Assembly: GCA_944323505.1 (NCBI GenBank)
Contig: CALUST010000034.1
Location: 1-32,150, forward strand
Length of the DNA stretch: 32,150 bases
From: an uncultured Bacteroidales bacterium
GTDB lineage: Bacteria; Bacteroidota; Bacteroidia; Bacteroidales; UBA932
Direction: 5' to 3'
In this document: one piece after another, positions 8,510 through 17,964 of the stretch
Position numbering within the stretch: position 1 is the stretch's first letter
Layout: each line of letters starts with the position of its first letter
Program-made: the position numbers and the translations under genes
The notes under the pieces: model-generated
What the model saw: only the letters and a program-made list of their open reading frames with translations
The model's database searches: none
What the model was told of the DNA's origin: nothing

Positions 8510-8597
8510 TACCATCCTGAATTATCAGGAGATAGGAGTGATGACCGACGGCTGTCCGTCCTCGGCCTGCTCTAACTCCTGATAATTCAGCATGGTA
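8510..8597. repeat. 22-bp inverted repeat (one mismatch) with 44-bp spacer
   Basis: The arm 8510-8531 (taccatCctgaattatcag plus gag) is the reverse complement of 8576-8597 except at one base. The right arm is normal SusC coding sequence (TMLNYQE on the minus strand). The left arm is its inverted copy and supplies the tandem stops TGA TAA that end the SusC fragment. The spacer is the last stretch of SusC-like codons. It can form a long hairpin between the convergent pepT and SusC fragment. Confidence 0.8.
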
Positions 8598-9358
8598 TTC
8601 GTACCTATGGTGAGCCATGAGGCAGCACGCTGCTCTACATTCGCACGGATAGAATATCTGGAGAATCCCGATCCCATCGCGATGCCCTCCTGGTCATAAT
8701 ATGCTCCTGAGACAAAATAACTTGTCTTCTCGGAGGACCCGGACACAGACAATTCATAGTTCTGAAGCATGGCGGCATCATTGAACACCTCATCCATCCA
8801 GTTGACGTCCGTCTGTGAAAGGACATCATAGTCCTTGCCGGCATCAAGCCCTATCTCTTTCTCATACTGTATCCTCTCAGCCGTATTCATCAGATTCCAC
8901 TGGCCGTCAGCAATGTCCGAGAATCCGATCTGCATCCTGAAATTGATGACAGGCCTCTCGGTGTGCCCGCGCTTCGTGGTGATGACTATCACTCCGTTGG
9001 CAGCACGTGCCCCATAGATGGATGTAGACGATGCATCTTTGAGGACAGAGATGCTTTCTATATCGGAAGGATTGATGGAATTGAAATCAGCACTTGAAAT
9101 CGCCGCCCCGTCGAGGATATAGAGAGGAGCCGTCCCGGCAGGTACTGTGATGGAGTAATGCCCGTCAATATCCGTACTTACTCCAACCCCCCCCAGAGAT
9201 TCGGCCATCACTACGACACCTGCAAGCGGCTGTCCGTCTTCTGCAGACACGACAGCACCCGTCACAGTAACATCCATATCATCCCTCTCCTGTCCCGCTG
9301 CCACAAACTGTATGGCACAAGATAAGAGCACAAGAAGAATGAATAACCGTGTCTTCAT
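8525..9358 (-). pseudogene. SusC-like receptor fragment with internal and C-terminal deletions
   Basis: From the ATG at 9358 the protein begins with a signal peptide ([22 protein letters not shown]) and a carboxypeptidase-D-like domain ([30 protein letters not shown]). It then jumps directly to [12 protein letters not shown] and [27 protein letters not shown], the second half of a SusC plug. The missing piece normally holds the end of the first domain, the TonB-box region and the first half of the plug, roughly 100 residues. The frame is kept across the gap near 9130-9140. About 120 further residues of early barrel follow, and the protein stops at 277 residues in an inverted repeat, whereas full proteins have about 1000. 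It cannot form a working channel. No SusD gene follows. A longer in-frame start at 9439 exists but lacks a signal-peptide logic. Identity is certain; cause of loss is unknown. Confidence 0.9.
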
Positions 9359-9448
9359 AGTGGATAATAGGGTTAAAATTTTGCGATTAAGTCGCCAAGA
9401 TGGGCAATTAATTCTAATCAAACAAGTGATTCGGGACAAAAATCATTT

Positions 9449-12259
9449 TCACTGCTCATGAATGATGTCCCTTGAGGACTTGCGGCCGACCTTACGCGCT
9501 TCTTTTTCGCGGAGTCTTGCCTGTTTACGGGCAAACTTCTCCTTGTATCGTTCCAACTCGGCCATTTCCCGACGTTGCTCCTCCTCGATAGACTGGAGGA
9601 GTTTCAGTTTCCGGCGTCTTTCCTTGGCTGCAATCTTGTCTTTCTTTGCCTGTTCCCTTGCGGCATCCCTGTTGTCAAGTTCTGCCCAGCGTGCCTCTCT
9701 GGCCGCAGTCTTCTCCGCCTTTCTGGCCGCCCTGGCAGCCTTAGCCTGTTCCCTGAGCTGCTGCTTGGTAAGAACGACTGTCGAATCGGCCTTTGCTGCA
9801 AGACGGGCCGAATCCAAAGCCGCAAGACTGTCTGCCACATGGAGAGAGTCAGATATTGCCTGAAGACTGTCCGCCTTGGCGAGAGAGTCCGCTGCCGCCT
9901 GGAGAGAATCTGCCCTGGAAATGGAATCCCTGACCCTCAATTTCTCAAGCCTCTCCTGCTCCTGCCTCTCAATCGCACGCTCCCGCTCCCTCACTTTCTC
10001 AAGGGAGTCACGGACCGCTATCTGGACATAAATATCATCCATATAGCCAGGAAAATACAGATCCGTCTGCTCGAAATCAGCCCTCGGGACAGCTGTATAA
10101 TTCTCCCTCTGAGGCTTCCTGAGAGAAAGTGGGGTCACTGCGTACCTGTCGGCAGGACGAAGATCAGGCAACCAGTTGAATCCCTTGAGATGCTGGTCCT
10201 CGTATGTCATCTGCGCCACCGGATAGGCATCGCTCATCGCTGTGTCGAAATAATACACCCTGTTGATGTCCCCGTCAACAAAATATGCGGACAGCATCTT
10301 GCTCTCCTTCCTGTTGGCCGTGGCCAGTTCATCGTTCTCCTCCAAATAGAAAAGCGCCGACGCCCCTCCGAGAGCATCGAATCTCTCAAGTTCCCCGTCC
10401 TCAGAGAAATATGCCATCATCTCCGTGCTCTTTATCTGGTCATAATGGGCGGTATCCTCCTGTATGTGAATAAAAGCATTTGACATCAGGCTCACCTTCT
10501 CCATAGCCTGATTGCGTATGACGGCGGTGATACTGTCTGCGATATATTGCTGTCTGACCTCATTCCATATCACTGGACTCTTGAAAAGTCTTGCCAGCGA
10601 ATCAAGATCCGAATATTCAAGCGAGTCGCAGACTATCTGCATGGTCTCACGGTAGATCTTGACGTTCCTCAAGGCGGTGACAAACCCTATCTTGGTGGTG
10701 TCCGGCGGCAGCAGGGCAGAACTGTCGACAACTGCCAAGGAATCCGTCTGCACTGCAATGGAATCGGCCACGACAGTCAGCGAGTCCGCCGGCACTGAGA
10801 CCGCAGCCAATGAATCCGCCACGACAGACAGCGAGTCCGCCGGCACTGAGACCGCAGCCAATGAATCCGCCACGACAGACAGCGAGTCCGCCGACACAGA
10901 GACCGCCGACAACGAATCCGACACGACAGACAGCGAATCAGCCGATGCAGAGACCGCCGACGAATCGGCCGCGACAGACAGCGAGTCCGCCGACACAGAG
11001 ACCGCCGACAACGAATCCGACACGACAGACAGCGAGTCCATCGGCGCAGGAACCGCCGACAATGAATCCGGCTCCGCAGACGACGTCACCGGCTGCGACT
11101 GCGCCGGCTGGGCGACAGGCCCTCCCGGCTTCTTCATTGCAGGAGGTCTGTTAGGGTCGTTCGCGGCAGCCTCCGCAGCCTTCTTTGCGGCTTCCTCAGC
11201 CGCCTTCCTGCGGAATGCCGAGACAGGGTCGATATTGAGATTCTTCTTTCTCACCTCCGCATCCGCGATGGTCAGAGAATCTATGTCACATTTTCTTATA
11301 GTCCTGTAAATCAATGTATCTGCCCCGAAATAGACGGTATCCACCTTTTCATTCTCCATCGTCTCCGCAATGACCGCCGGCTTTCTGGTCATTGTCACCC
11401 TGGATATGCTGTCAATATAGTTGATATGCCCGGCCACCCCTGATACATTTCTCGTCGTATCAGTCACCTGGGCATTCCCCAGCATGTCCACATTCATGGT
11501 ATTCCTGTAGAAATAGAGGGAATCGCTCCATCCCTCCTGGGTATCGGACATCACATGGACATTATTCCTGAAGAAAAAGACCTCCCTCCGCCTGTCGTAC
11601 CATCCGGCATCGGCAGAAAGCATATTCACATCCTGCCATGCGTTGGTTTCCCGGCCGAATGTGGCGAAGTTCCTGTCAGACTCGTATTTCAGCCATGTGG
11701 TCGAAACGAATATGGAATCCGTGAACATATTCACATCATCCGAGAATGTGAATGTCTTGATCTTCGAATCGTATGTCCCTGTCTGGCTCTCGATTATCTG
11801 TCCCTCCTTGTCCCGCATGGAGCCGCCCTGCCTGAACACGGCCACACTGTCCTTGGTATTATAGTCGAGATGGCTCGTCCTGAGGGTATTGTTGTCCTTG
11901 TCCCTCAACTGCACCACATTGCCCCTGAACTCCGCCAGGTCATAATCGATGCGGTAGAACATCCTCTCGCTCTCAAGTTCGGTCTGGTCTTGGATAATCC
12001 TGACATTGCCTATGGCCTCTATCAGACGTGTGTTCACGTTCCACAGGGCCGTATCGCACAGGAGGTAGGTGTTGTTGTGCAGAAAGACGGCATTGCCTGT
12101 TGCACGACGGTATGTCACCCCGTTCCTTTCCACCTGCCTCAAGGTATCCGCGCTCACAAGACGCACAAGGCTGTCCTCCTGCTCCGTCTCCTGCGAGAAT
12201 GCAGGCACAGCGGCAAGAAGAAAGGCAGAAAGATATGCCAGAATCCTTTTAAGCGACAT
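9449..12259 (-). CDS. OstA-like (LptA/LptD N-domain type) envelope protein with DS-rich repeats
   Basis: From the ATG at 12259 the protein has 936 residues: a signal peptide (MSLKRILAYLSAFLLAAVPAFSQ), then OstA-like beta-jellyroll repeats (about 30-330). Visible words include YRRATGNAVFLHNNTYLLCDTA, IEAIGNVRI, ELESERMFYR, LAEFRGNVVQL and MLGNAQVTD. In the middle (about 395-510) lies a low-complexity tract of near-identical 17-residue units rich in Ser-Leu-Ser/Ala-Asp. A second OstA-like part follows (VTALRNVKIYRETMQIVCDSLEYSDLDS to near 700), and the last 200 residues are strongly charged, Arg/Lys/Glu/Ala-rich and probably coiled-coil. The OstA fold carries lipopolysaccharide across the periplasm, so a role in outer-membrane assembly is likely but not shown. 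It starts 5 bases after surA ends, so it shares that operon. The upstream Met at 12295 would overlap surA and lacks a better signal peptide. Confidence 0.85.
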   Translation of the reverse strand: MSLKRILAYLSAFLLAAVPAFSQETEQEDSLVRLVSADTLRQVERNGVTYRRATGNAVFLHNNTYLLCDTALWNVNTRLIEAIGNVRIIQDQTELESERMFYRIDYDLAEFRGNVVQLRDKDNNTLRTSHLDYNTKDSVAVFRQGGSMRDKEGQIIESQTGTYDSKIKTFTFSDDVNMFTDSIFVSTTWLKYESDRNFATFGRETNAWQDVNMLSADAGWYDRRREVFFFRNNVHVMSDTQEGWSDSLYFYRNTMNVDMLGNAQVTDTTRNVSGVAGHINYIDSISRVTMTRKPAVIAETMENEKVDTVYFGADTLIYRTIRKCDIDSLTIADAEVRKKNLNIDPVSAFRRKAAEEAAKKAAEAAANDPNRPPAMKKPGGPVAQPAQSQPVTSSAEPDSLSAVPAPMDSLSVVSDSLSAVSVSADSLSVAADSSAVSASADSLSVVSDSLSAVSVSADSLSVVADSLAAVSVPADSLSVVADSLAAVSVPADSLTVVADSIAVQTDSLAVVDSSALLPPDTTKIGFVTALRNVKIYRETMQIVCDSLEYSDLDSLARLFKSPVIWNEVRQQYIADSITAVIRNQAMEKVSLMSNAFIHIQEDTAHYDQIKSTEMMAYFSEDGELERFDALGGASALFYLEENDELATANRKESKMLSAYFVDGDINRVYYFDTAMSDAYPVAQMTYEDQHLKGFNWLPDLRPADRYAVTPLSLRKPQRENYTAVPRADFEQTDLYFPGYMDDIYVQIAVRDSLEKVRERERAIERQEQERLEKLRVRDSISRADSLQAAADSLAKADSLQAISDSLHVADSLAALDSARLAAKADSTVVLTKQQLREQAKAARAARKAEKTAAREARWAELDNRDAAREQAKKDKIAAKERRRKLKLLQSIEEEQRREMAELERYKEKFARKQARLREKEARKVGRKSSRDIIHEQ
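10743..11080 (-). repeat. 51-bp in-frame tandem repeats inside the OstA-like gene
   Basis: About six units of 51 bp (one shorter) encode DSLSVVADSLAAVSVPA-like 17-residue blocks. Units 10794-10844 and 10845-10895 are identical except for one base. All lengths are multiples of three, so copy-number change would keep the frame. This suggests a variable-length, flexible linker between two OstA-like parts. Confidence 0.85.
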
Positions 12260-12264
12260 GAATC

Positions 12265-13635
12265 CTACTCGGCGTCTTTGAATTTGGTGCTCCAACCCTC
12301 ACGGTTGAACGGACAGTCCTTGAATAAAGGATCAATCACGATATAAGTGGATGCTATCTTCTCATTGATGAAATCATCTATGGCTTCCATGGACTTCTCA
12401 TGCTTCACCTGGGAAAGCATCAGATCATAGTCCTCACTGAAAGATGCGGTATGGGCAGGTATTATCCTGTCTACCTTGATAATCTTATACACAGTATTTC
12501 CGGAACGGCCCTCATTGTCCAGTGACTCGAACGGAACTGAAATCTCACCTTCCTTCAAGTCCTTTATGGCAGCATAATCCTGCGGTTTCAACTGGTCTAT
12601 CTCGAAATATGAGGAACCGGTATTCGGATCCGACATCTGCCCCCCGTTGGTCTTGGTTGCGGGATCTTCGGAATAGAACCTGGCAGCAAGGTCAAATGTG
12701 ACAGCCCCGTTGGCAAGCTCCGTCTTGAGGCTGTCCAGGACACGGAATGCCTTGTCCCTGTCTTCGGAGGTGTATTCAGGCTTCAGAAGGATATGCCTGG
12801 CATTGAACATGTCCCCCTGCTTTTCGAGGACCTCTATGATATGGAACCCGTCCGGAGTCTCGACTATCTGGGAGACTATGCCCGGCTTCAGAGCCATTGC
12901 GGCATCGGAAAATGCCGGCCAGAAAATGGACTTGGAAGCCATACCGAGTTCTCCGCCGCGTCTCGCGCTTGCCGGATCCTGTGAATATATCCTGGCAAGT
13001 GTAGCGAATTTCTCTCCGTTGATGATTCTCTCCCTTATGGCAAGCAGCCTTTCCTTGACGGCACTATTCGCCGCCTCACGGTCAGGGTAGATGCATATCT
13101 GGCTCAACTGGTATTTCACAGGGACTACAGGCAGGTCCTCAGGATCTGTGGCATCGATATAATTCTGGACATCATACGGGGTAATTTCAGGAATATTGTT
13201 CATGATGTTCTGCTGCATCTGCTGCGTGAGGGTCATATCTTCCAGAGATTTCCTCCACTCCTGTCTGAGTTTGTACAGCGGCTTGCCGAAATATTTCTCC
13301 ACTTCGGCGTCCCCGCCCAACTGCGTCCTGACCATATCCATCCTGTTGCGGAGTTCACCCTCGACACCCTCACTATTCACTGCCAGAGAATCAAGCCTCG
13401 CCTGCATGAGGAAGAGCTTGGACTCCATCAGCTGCTCAAGGAGCTCGCATCTGGCATTCCTGTCCGAGGCGATACCCTGAGCCCTCATCATCTGTACCTC
13501 TTCTTCGAGTTGGGAGACTGAAATCATCTCATTTCCCACCACGGCCACGGTCTTGTCTATGAGTCCGTCACCATATTTCTGAGCATGGGCAGAAACATAC
13601 AGGCATAAGGCCAGCAGCACTGCAGTCCATTTCAT
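12265..13635 (-). CDS. surA: SurA-like periplasmic peptidyl-prolyl isomerase/chaperone
   Basis: From the ATG at 13635 this is a 456-residue protein with a signal peptide (MKWTAVLLALCLYVSAHAQ), a SurA-type N-terminal chaperone region (KTVAVVGNEMISVSQLEEEV onward) and two parvulin domains. The first is near residues 170-265 (FATLARIYSQDPASARRGGELG, PDGFHIIEVLEK). The second is near 270-385 (NARHILLKPEYTSEDRDKA, FDLAARFYSEDPATKTNGGQM). SurA helps unfolded beta-barrel proteins reach the BAM machine, and parvulin domains isomerise prolyl bonds. The neighbours fit: a second folding factor lies upstream and the OstA-like protein 5 bases downstream. An alternative start four codons earlier (13647) follows the previous stop by 3 bases and is also possible. 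Function by homology is strong; the symbol reflects domain layout only. Confidence 0.9.
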   Translation of the reverse strand: MKWTAVLLALCLYVSAHAQKYGDGLIDKTVAVVGNEMISVSQLEEEVQMMRAQGIASDRNARCELLEQLMESKLFLMQARLDSLAVNSEGVEGELRNRMDMVRTQLGGDAEVEKYFGKPLYKLRQEWRKSLEDMTLTQQMQQNIMNNIPEITPYDVQNYIDATDPEDLPVVPVKYQLSQICIYPDREAANSAVKERLLAIRERIINGEKFATLARIYSQDPASARRGGELGMASKSIFWPAFSDAAMALKPGIVSQIVETPDGFHIIEVLEKQGDMFNARHILLKPEYTSEDRDKAFRVLDSLKTELANGAVTFDLAARFYSEDPATKTNGGQMSDPNTGSSYFEIDQLKPQDYAAIKDLKEGEISVPFESLDNEGRSGNTVYKIIKVDRIIPAHTASFSEDYDLMLSQVKHEKSMEAIDDFINEKIASTYIVIDPLFKDCPFNREGWSTKFKDAE

Positions 13636-13650
13636 GATATGCGTCATAAA

Positions 13651-14511
13651 TCAAAATATTTTAAATTTCCCTTTTTCGCGGGCATCTTCAAGCAAGTCCT
13701 GTTCCAAAGAAGTCACAAGGGTCTGTTTTCTGACACTCAATATGATATTTTTTATCCTGTCTCTGCAGTATTCCACAGGCGGGATCTCCCCCGCAGGCAT
13801 GAAATCCACCACGTAGGCCACATTGACCTTCCCGTAGGCGTCCTCTCTCTCGATGACACCGTTCTTCATGGAAGAGAGCAGGTCGGCATAGTCTGTCCCG
13901 AACTCCCTGGACAAGGTGATCATGTCAATCCACCTGTTCGAGAAATCAGTGTACTTGACTGCCGAGAAATATGCAAGGCTGTCGGCTTCAGTGAGATCGG
14001 ATACCCCCGACGAGCACATCTTCTTCTTGATGATCTCCAAATTGGGGGAATCGGCCGATATCCTGAGGAATCTCGCCCTGACTATCGGTATCTCCAGTAC
14101 AAAATTCTCGATGTGCGACTGATAGTATTCGTCAATCTGGCTTTCCGACACCAAGGTGTCAAGACGTTCATTGATGTATCTCTGCTCGTAACGGTACTTG
14201 AGAAGAGAACGCCTGTACTCCTCCAGTTCGGCTGTCACATCGAGTTCCTCCTTGGACAGCTGCTCCTCGGCAATGTCAAGGAACACGATGTCCGATGCCC
14301 ATGAATTGATATACTGCAAAGCGAAACGCAGGCTGTCCTCCTCACTTGCACCGTCCGGAATCAGGTTGTCGACCTCGCTTCTGTAAAGCATGTGACGGCC
14401 GACTTCCGCCACGACTTCCTCATCATGGAGAAGCGAGGAAATCGCCCGACACGACTGGACAGTCAGCAAGGCGATTCCACAAAGCAATATGACATTGGAC
14501 AGTCCTTTCAT
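13651..14511 (-). CDS. SurA/PpiC-related lipoprotein of the outer-membrane folding operon
   Basis: The 286 residues begin with a lipoprotein-type signal (MKGLSNVILLCGIALLTVQSC), with Cys21 as likely lipidation site, although Gln at -2 is unusual. After it comes a SurA-N-like region (EVVAEVGRHMLYRSEVDNLI), a long helical part, and a degenerate parvulin-like region near 170-270 (SESQIDEYYQSHIENFVLEIPIVRARFLRI, AYVVDFMPAGEIPPVEYC). It lacks the clear catalytic words seen twice in the next gene, so it may be a chaperone without isomerase activity. It sits 13 bases after guaB and directly before surA; this pairing of two PpiC-type genes looks operonic. Another possibility is a Bacteroidetes-specific assembly factor of unknown partner. 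The family assignment is moderate, and the exact role is not known to me. Confidence 0.7.
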   Translation of the reverse strand: MKGLSNVILLCGIALLTVQSCRAISSLLHDEEVVAEVGRHMLYRSEVDNLIPDGASEEDSLRFALQYINSWASDIVFLDIAEEQLSKEELDVTAELEEYRRSLLKYRYEQRYINERLDTLVSESQIDEYYQSHIENFVLEIPIVRARFLRISADSPNLEIIKKKMCSSGVSDLTEADSLAYFSAVKYTDFSNRWIDMITLSREFGTDYADLLSSMKNGVIEREDAYGKVNVAYVVDFMPAGEIPPVEYCRDRIKNIILSVRKQTLVTSLEQDLLEDAREKGKFKIF

Positions 14512-14524
14512 CTCCGGACAGCCG

Positions 14525-16030
<1,506 letters not shown>

Positions 16031-17050
16031 TTATTTTGTATTCCGCCTTTCTGAATCAGAAATTTGAACATTCCTGCCCTGCCATGTATCCCTTTCTTCA
16101 AGCCTCCTGTCGAGCAGCCTGAGCAGCTCCACATTTCTGATCAGTCCCCACGGCGTCCTGTCGACAAATCTCGGGGGCACCTCCCCGACGAACCTTTCTA
16201 TATAGAGGTCGGGACGGAGGAGTTCGAGCATATCCGCGAAAAAGTCGATATAGCCGTCAAGTGAGAATTCCGTGAAATCCTCCGGACATGAGGCATATTC
16301 CTTTTCCATCCTCGTCCCCTTGACAATCTGCAACTGATGGAACTTCACAGAGCGCAACGGGAGAGAATTGATCATCGCAGCCTCGTCGAGCATCATCTGC
16401 CTGTCCTCGCCCGGCAGGCCGAGAATGAAATGTGCACCTGTGTCAATCCCGAATGCCGCCGACATCCCGACAGCATTTCTCGCACATGCGAAATCATGCC
16501 CCCTGTTTATCCTTGCCAGCGTCCTGTCATAGCACGACTCTATCCCGTACTCCAATATCACTATCGGGGCGTCATACTCCCGCCCTCCGATAGTCCTGTG
16601 CCAGCCGGGCATTTCCCTACCTTCTTTCAGCGAAGCCAACCAGGAGAGTTTCTCCTCATCTATGCAGTCTGGTCTGGTGCCGATGACAATCCCGGCCACC
16701 GACGGGTGGGACAATGCGTCCAGATACAGTCTTTTCAACTCAGGCAGAGGGGCATACGTATTGGAGAAAGACTGGAAATATGCCAGATAGTTCACTGCGT
16801 TCCGATAACGGACCTTGTGAAACTCTATCCCTTCATCTATCTGAGTGTGAATCGGCTTCTTCGGAGAACTGTAGGTCGGATGGAAAGCGGCGTTGTCACA
16901 GTAGGTGCAGCCTCCTCTCCCGACCGTGCCGTCCCTGTTCGGGCAGGTGAACCCGGCATCAATCACCACTTTCTGGAGCCGCTCACCGTAGACCCGCTTG
17001 AAGAATCCCGTAAATGAGTTATACCTTTTCCCTTCTGCAAAAGTCAGCAT
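16031..17050 (-). CDS. Radical SAM protein of the YhcC/TIGR01212 family
   Basis: From the ATG at 17050 the protein has 339 residues. It begins like the YhcC/TIGR01212 group with KRYNSFTGFFKRVYGERLQKVVIDAGFTCPNRDGTVGRGGCTYCDN. Cys36, Cys48 and Cys51 form the unusual radical SAM cluster motif with a long first spacing. Later words include NTYAPLPELKRLY, IGTRPDCI, ILEYGIES, INRGHD, ARNAVG and HFILGLPGED, all typical. Members bind a 4Fe-4S cluster and S-adenosylmethionine; the substrate of the family is not established as far as I know, although RNA modification has been suggested. The start at 17050 lies just downstream of a promoter box at 17069-17076; the ATG at 17071 would overlap that box. 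It is divergent from mscL. The family is certain, the function is unknown. Confidence 0.95.
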   Translation of the reverse strand: MLTFAEGKRYNSFTGFFKRVYGERLQKVVIDAGFTCPNRDGTVGRGGCTYCDNAAFHPTYSSPKKPIHTQIDEGIEFHKVRYRNAVNYLAYFQSFSNTYAPLPELKRLYLDALSHPSVAGIVIGTRPDCIDEEKLSWLASLKEGREMPGWHRTIGGREYDAPIVILEYGIESCYDRTLARINRGHDFACARNAVGMSAAFGIDTGAHFILGLPGEDRQMMLDEAAMINSLPLRSVKFHQLQIVKGTRMEKEYASCPEDFTEFSLDGYIDFFADMLELLRPDLYIERFVGEVPPRFVDRTPWGLIRNVELLRLLDRRLEERDTWQGRNVQISDSERRNTK

Positions 17051-17068
17051 GATACATATATATTTATG

Positions 17069-17076
17069 CAAAATTA
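17069..17076 (-). promoter_or_regulatory. -7 box for the radical SAM gene
   Basis: On the minus strand this reads TAATTTTG, matching TAnnTTTG, 18 bases before the ATG at 17050. It decides that start over the ATG at 17071. No clear TTTG is seen 19-21 bases further out. Confidence 0.6.
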
Positions 17077-17103
17077 GGCAAACGGCATGAAGAGATGAAA
17101 ATT

Positions 17104-17135
17104 TTTGCGGTGAATACGATATAATTTTATATTTT
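17104..17135 (+). promoter_or_regulatory. Promoter of mscL (TTTG, 20 bases, TATATTTT)
   Basis: TTTG at 17104-17107 and TATATTTT at 17128-17135 are separated by 20 bases. This is the Bacteroidetes arrangement except for the last base of the -7 box. It lies 22 bases before the mscL ATG. Confidence 0.65.
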
Positions 17136-17157
17136 TAGAAGTTAAAACCTGCTATCT

Positions 17158-17595
17158 ATGAAACTTTTAAATGAATTCAAGACATTTGCCATGAGGGGCA
17201 ATGTCATTGACATGGCTGTCGGTGTGATCATGGGCGGCGCATTCGGAAAAATCGTCAGTTCTCTTGTGAATGATGTCATCATGCCTCCGATAGGTGTCCT
17301 TGTGGGAGGCGTGGATTTCAAAGACCTGTCGATAACATTGAAAAAGGCCATAATCGATGCAAACGGCGTCGAGACAGCGCCTGCCGTTACTCTGAATTAC
17401 GGGATGTTTCTCCAGAACACATTCGACTTCCTGATAATAGCCTTCGTCATCTTCATGATGGTCAAAGGGCTCAATGCTCTCATGAAGAAAAAGGAGGAGG
17501 CTCCGGCTCCTGCCCCTGCCGAACCTGAGCCTACTGCGGAGGAAAAACTCCTTACCGAAATCCGCGATCTCCTCAAAGAAAAGGACAATAAATAA
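17158..17595 (+). CDS. mscL: Large-conductance mechanosensitive channel MscL
   Basis: This 145-residue protein forms a homopentameric inner-membrane pore that opens on osmotic down-shock. The N-terminal amphipathic helix and first membrane helix are typical: [44 protein letters not shown]. The second helix is [23 protein letters not shown] Pro/Ala/Glu-rich linker ([15 protein letters not shown]) and the C-terminal helical bundle ([16 protein letters not shown]) complete it. It is about ten residues longer than many members because of the periplasmic loop and the linker. It is transcribed alone, divergent from the radical SAM gene, and is followed by a terminator-like structure. The identification is very secure. 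Confidence 0.98.
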   Translation: MKLLNEFKTFAMRGNVIDMAVGVIMGGAFGKIVSSLVNDVIMPPIGVLVGGVDFKDLSITLKKAIIDANGVETAPAVTLNYGMFLQNTFDFLIIAFVIFMMVKGLNALMKKKEEAPAPAPAEPEPTAEEKLLTEIRDLLKEKDNK

Positions 17596-17642
17596 AATAC
17601 ATATCCGCATTATTACCCCCGGAAAGATTGCAGGCAGTGAAA

Positions 17643-17729
17643 GTTCGGACGGCGTAGCCGCCAGTGGCCTCGTGAACGGGAGGGACCCGCGCTATATGCG
17701 TGGGAGGGATTTACCGTCCGAACATTTTT
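17643..17729 (+). terminator. Structured element after mscL: 10-bp closing stem, inner hairpins, T-run
   Basis: GTTCGGACGG (17643-17652) pairs perfectly with CCGTCCGAAC (17714-17723), followed by ATTTTTG. Inside lies a 7-bp hairpin, CCCGCGC (17686-17692) with GCGTGGG (17698-17704, one G-U) around a TATAT loop. The octamer GGGAGGGA occurs twice, 24 bases apart (17678-17685 and 17702-17709). The T-run and position make a terminator for mscL likely. The elaborate inside suggests a structured RNA or a dispersed repeat element; I cannot name it. Confidence 0.6.
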
Positions 17730-17774
17730 GCGGATAGTCAATTAAATTATCACGCCTCGGCAATCGCAAGTAAA

Positions 17775-17806
17775 CTTGCATTGCTCTCGGCTTCTGCGTA
17801 TATTTG
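17775..17806 (+). promoter_or_regulatory. Promoter-like unit, repeat copy 1
   Basis: CTTG (17775-17778), 20 bases, TATATTTG (17799-17806). The -33 part is weaker than in copies 2 and 3 (CTTG instead of TTTG). Confidence 0.5.
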
Positions 17807-17853
17807 CCGCTGTTGCGCCATTTATACTGTTGCGCCTCGGCATAGCAAATACA

Positions 17854-17885
17854 TTTGCTCTGCTCTTGGCTTCTGCGTATATTTG
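17854..17885 (+). promoter_or_regulatory. Promoter-like unit, repeat copy 2
   Basis: TTTG (17854-17857), 20 bases, TATATTTG (17878-17885). This is a full consensus match. The palindrome AGCAAAT-AC-ATTTGCT overlaps the -33 box, as an operator would. Confidence 0.6.
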
Positions 17886-17932
17886 CCGCTGTTGCGCCAT
17901 TTATACTGTTGCGCCTCGGCATAGCAAAAACA

Positions 17933-17964
17933 TTTGCTCTGCTCTCGGCTTCTGCGTATATTTG
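17933..17964 (+). promoter_or_regulatory. Promoter-like unit, repeat copy 3 (nearest to the 18021 gene)
   Basis: TTTG (17933-17936), 20 bases, TATATTTG (17957-17964). A transcript from here would begin about 50 bases before the ATG at 18021, so it is the best promoter candidate for that gene and the fucosidase. Confidence 0.7.

Noticed and set aside
9575-10483. Plus-strand open frame of 302 codons opposite the OstA-like gene
   Set aside because: It mirrors the low-complexity charged tail of the real gene and has no recognisable protein features.
10659-11309. Thr/Glu/Ser-rich plus-strand repeat protein
   Set aside because: It is only the complementary reading of the 51-bp repeats in the OstA-like gene.
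17678-17709. Possible G-quadruplex from four GGG runs
   Set aside because: The intervening segment is 16 bases and forms its own hairpin with CCC pairing, so a simple hairpin structure explains it better.
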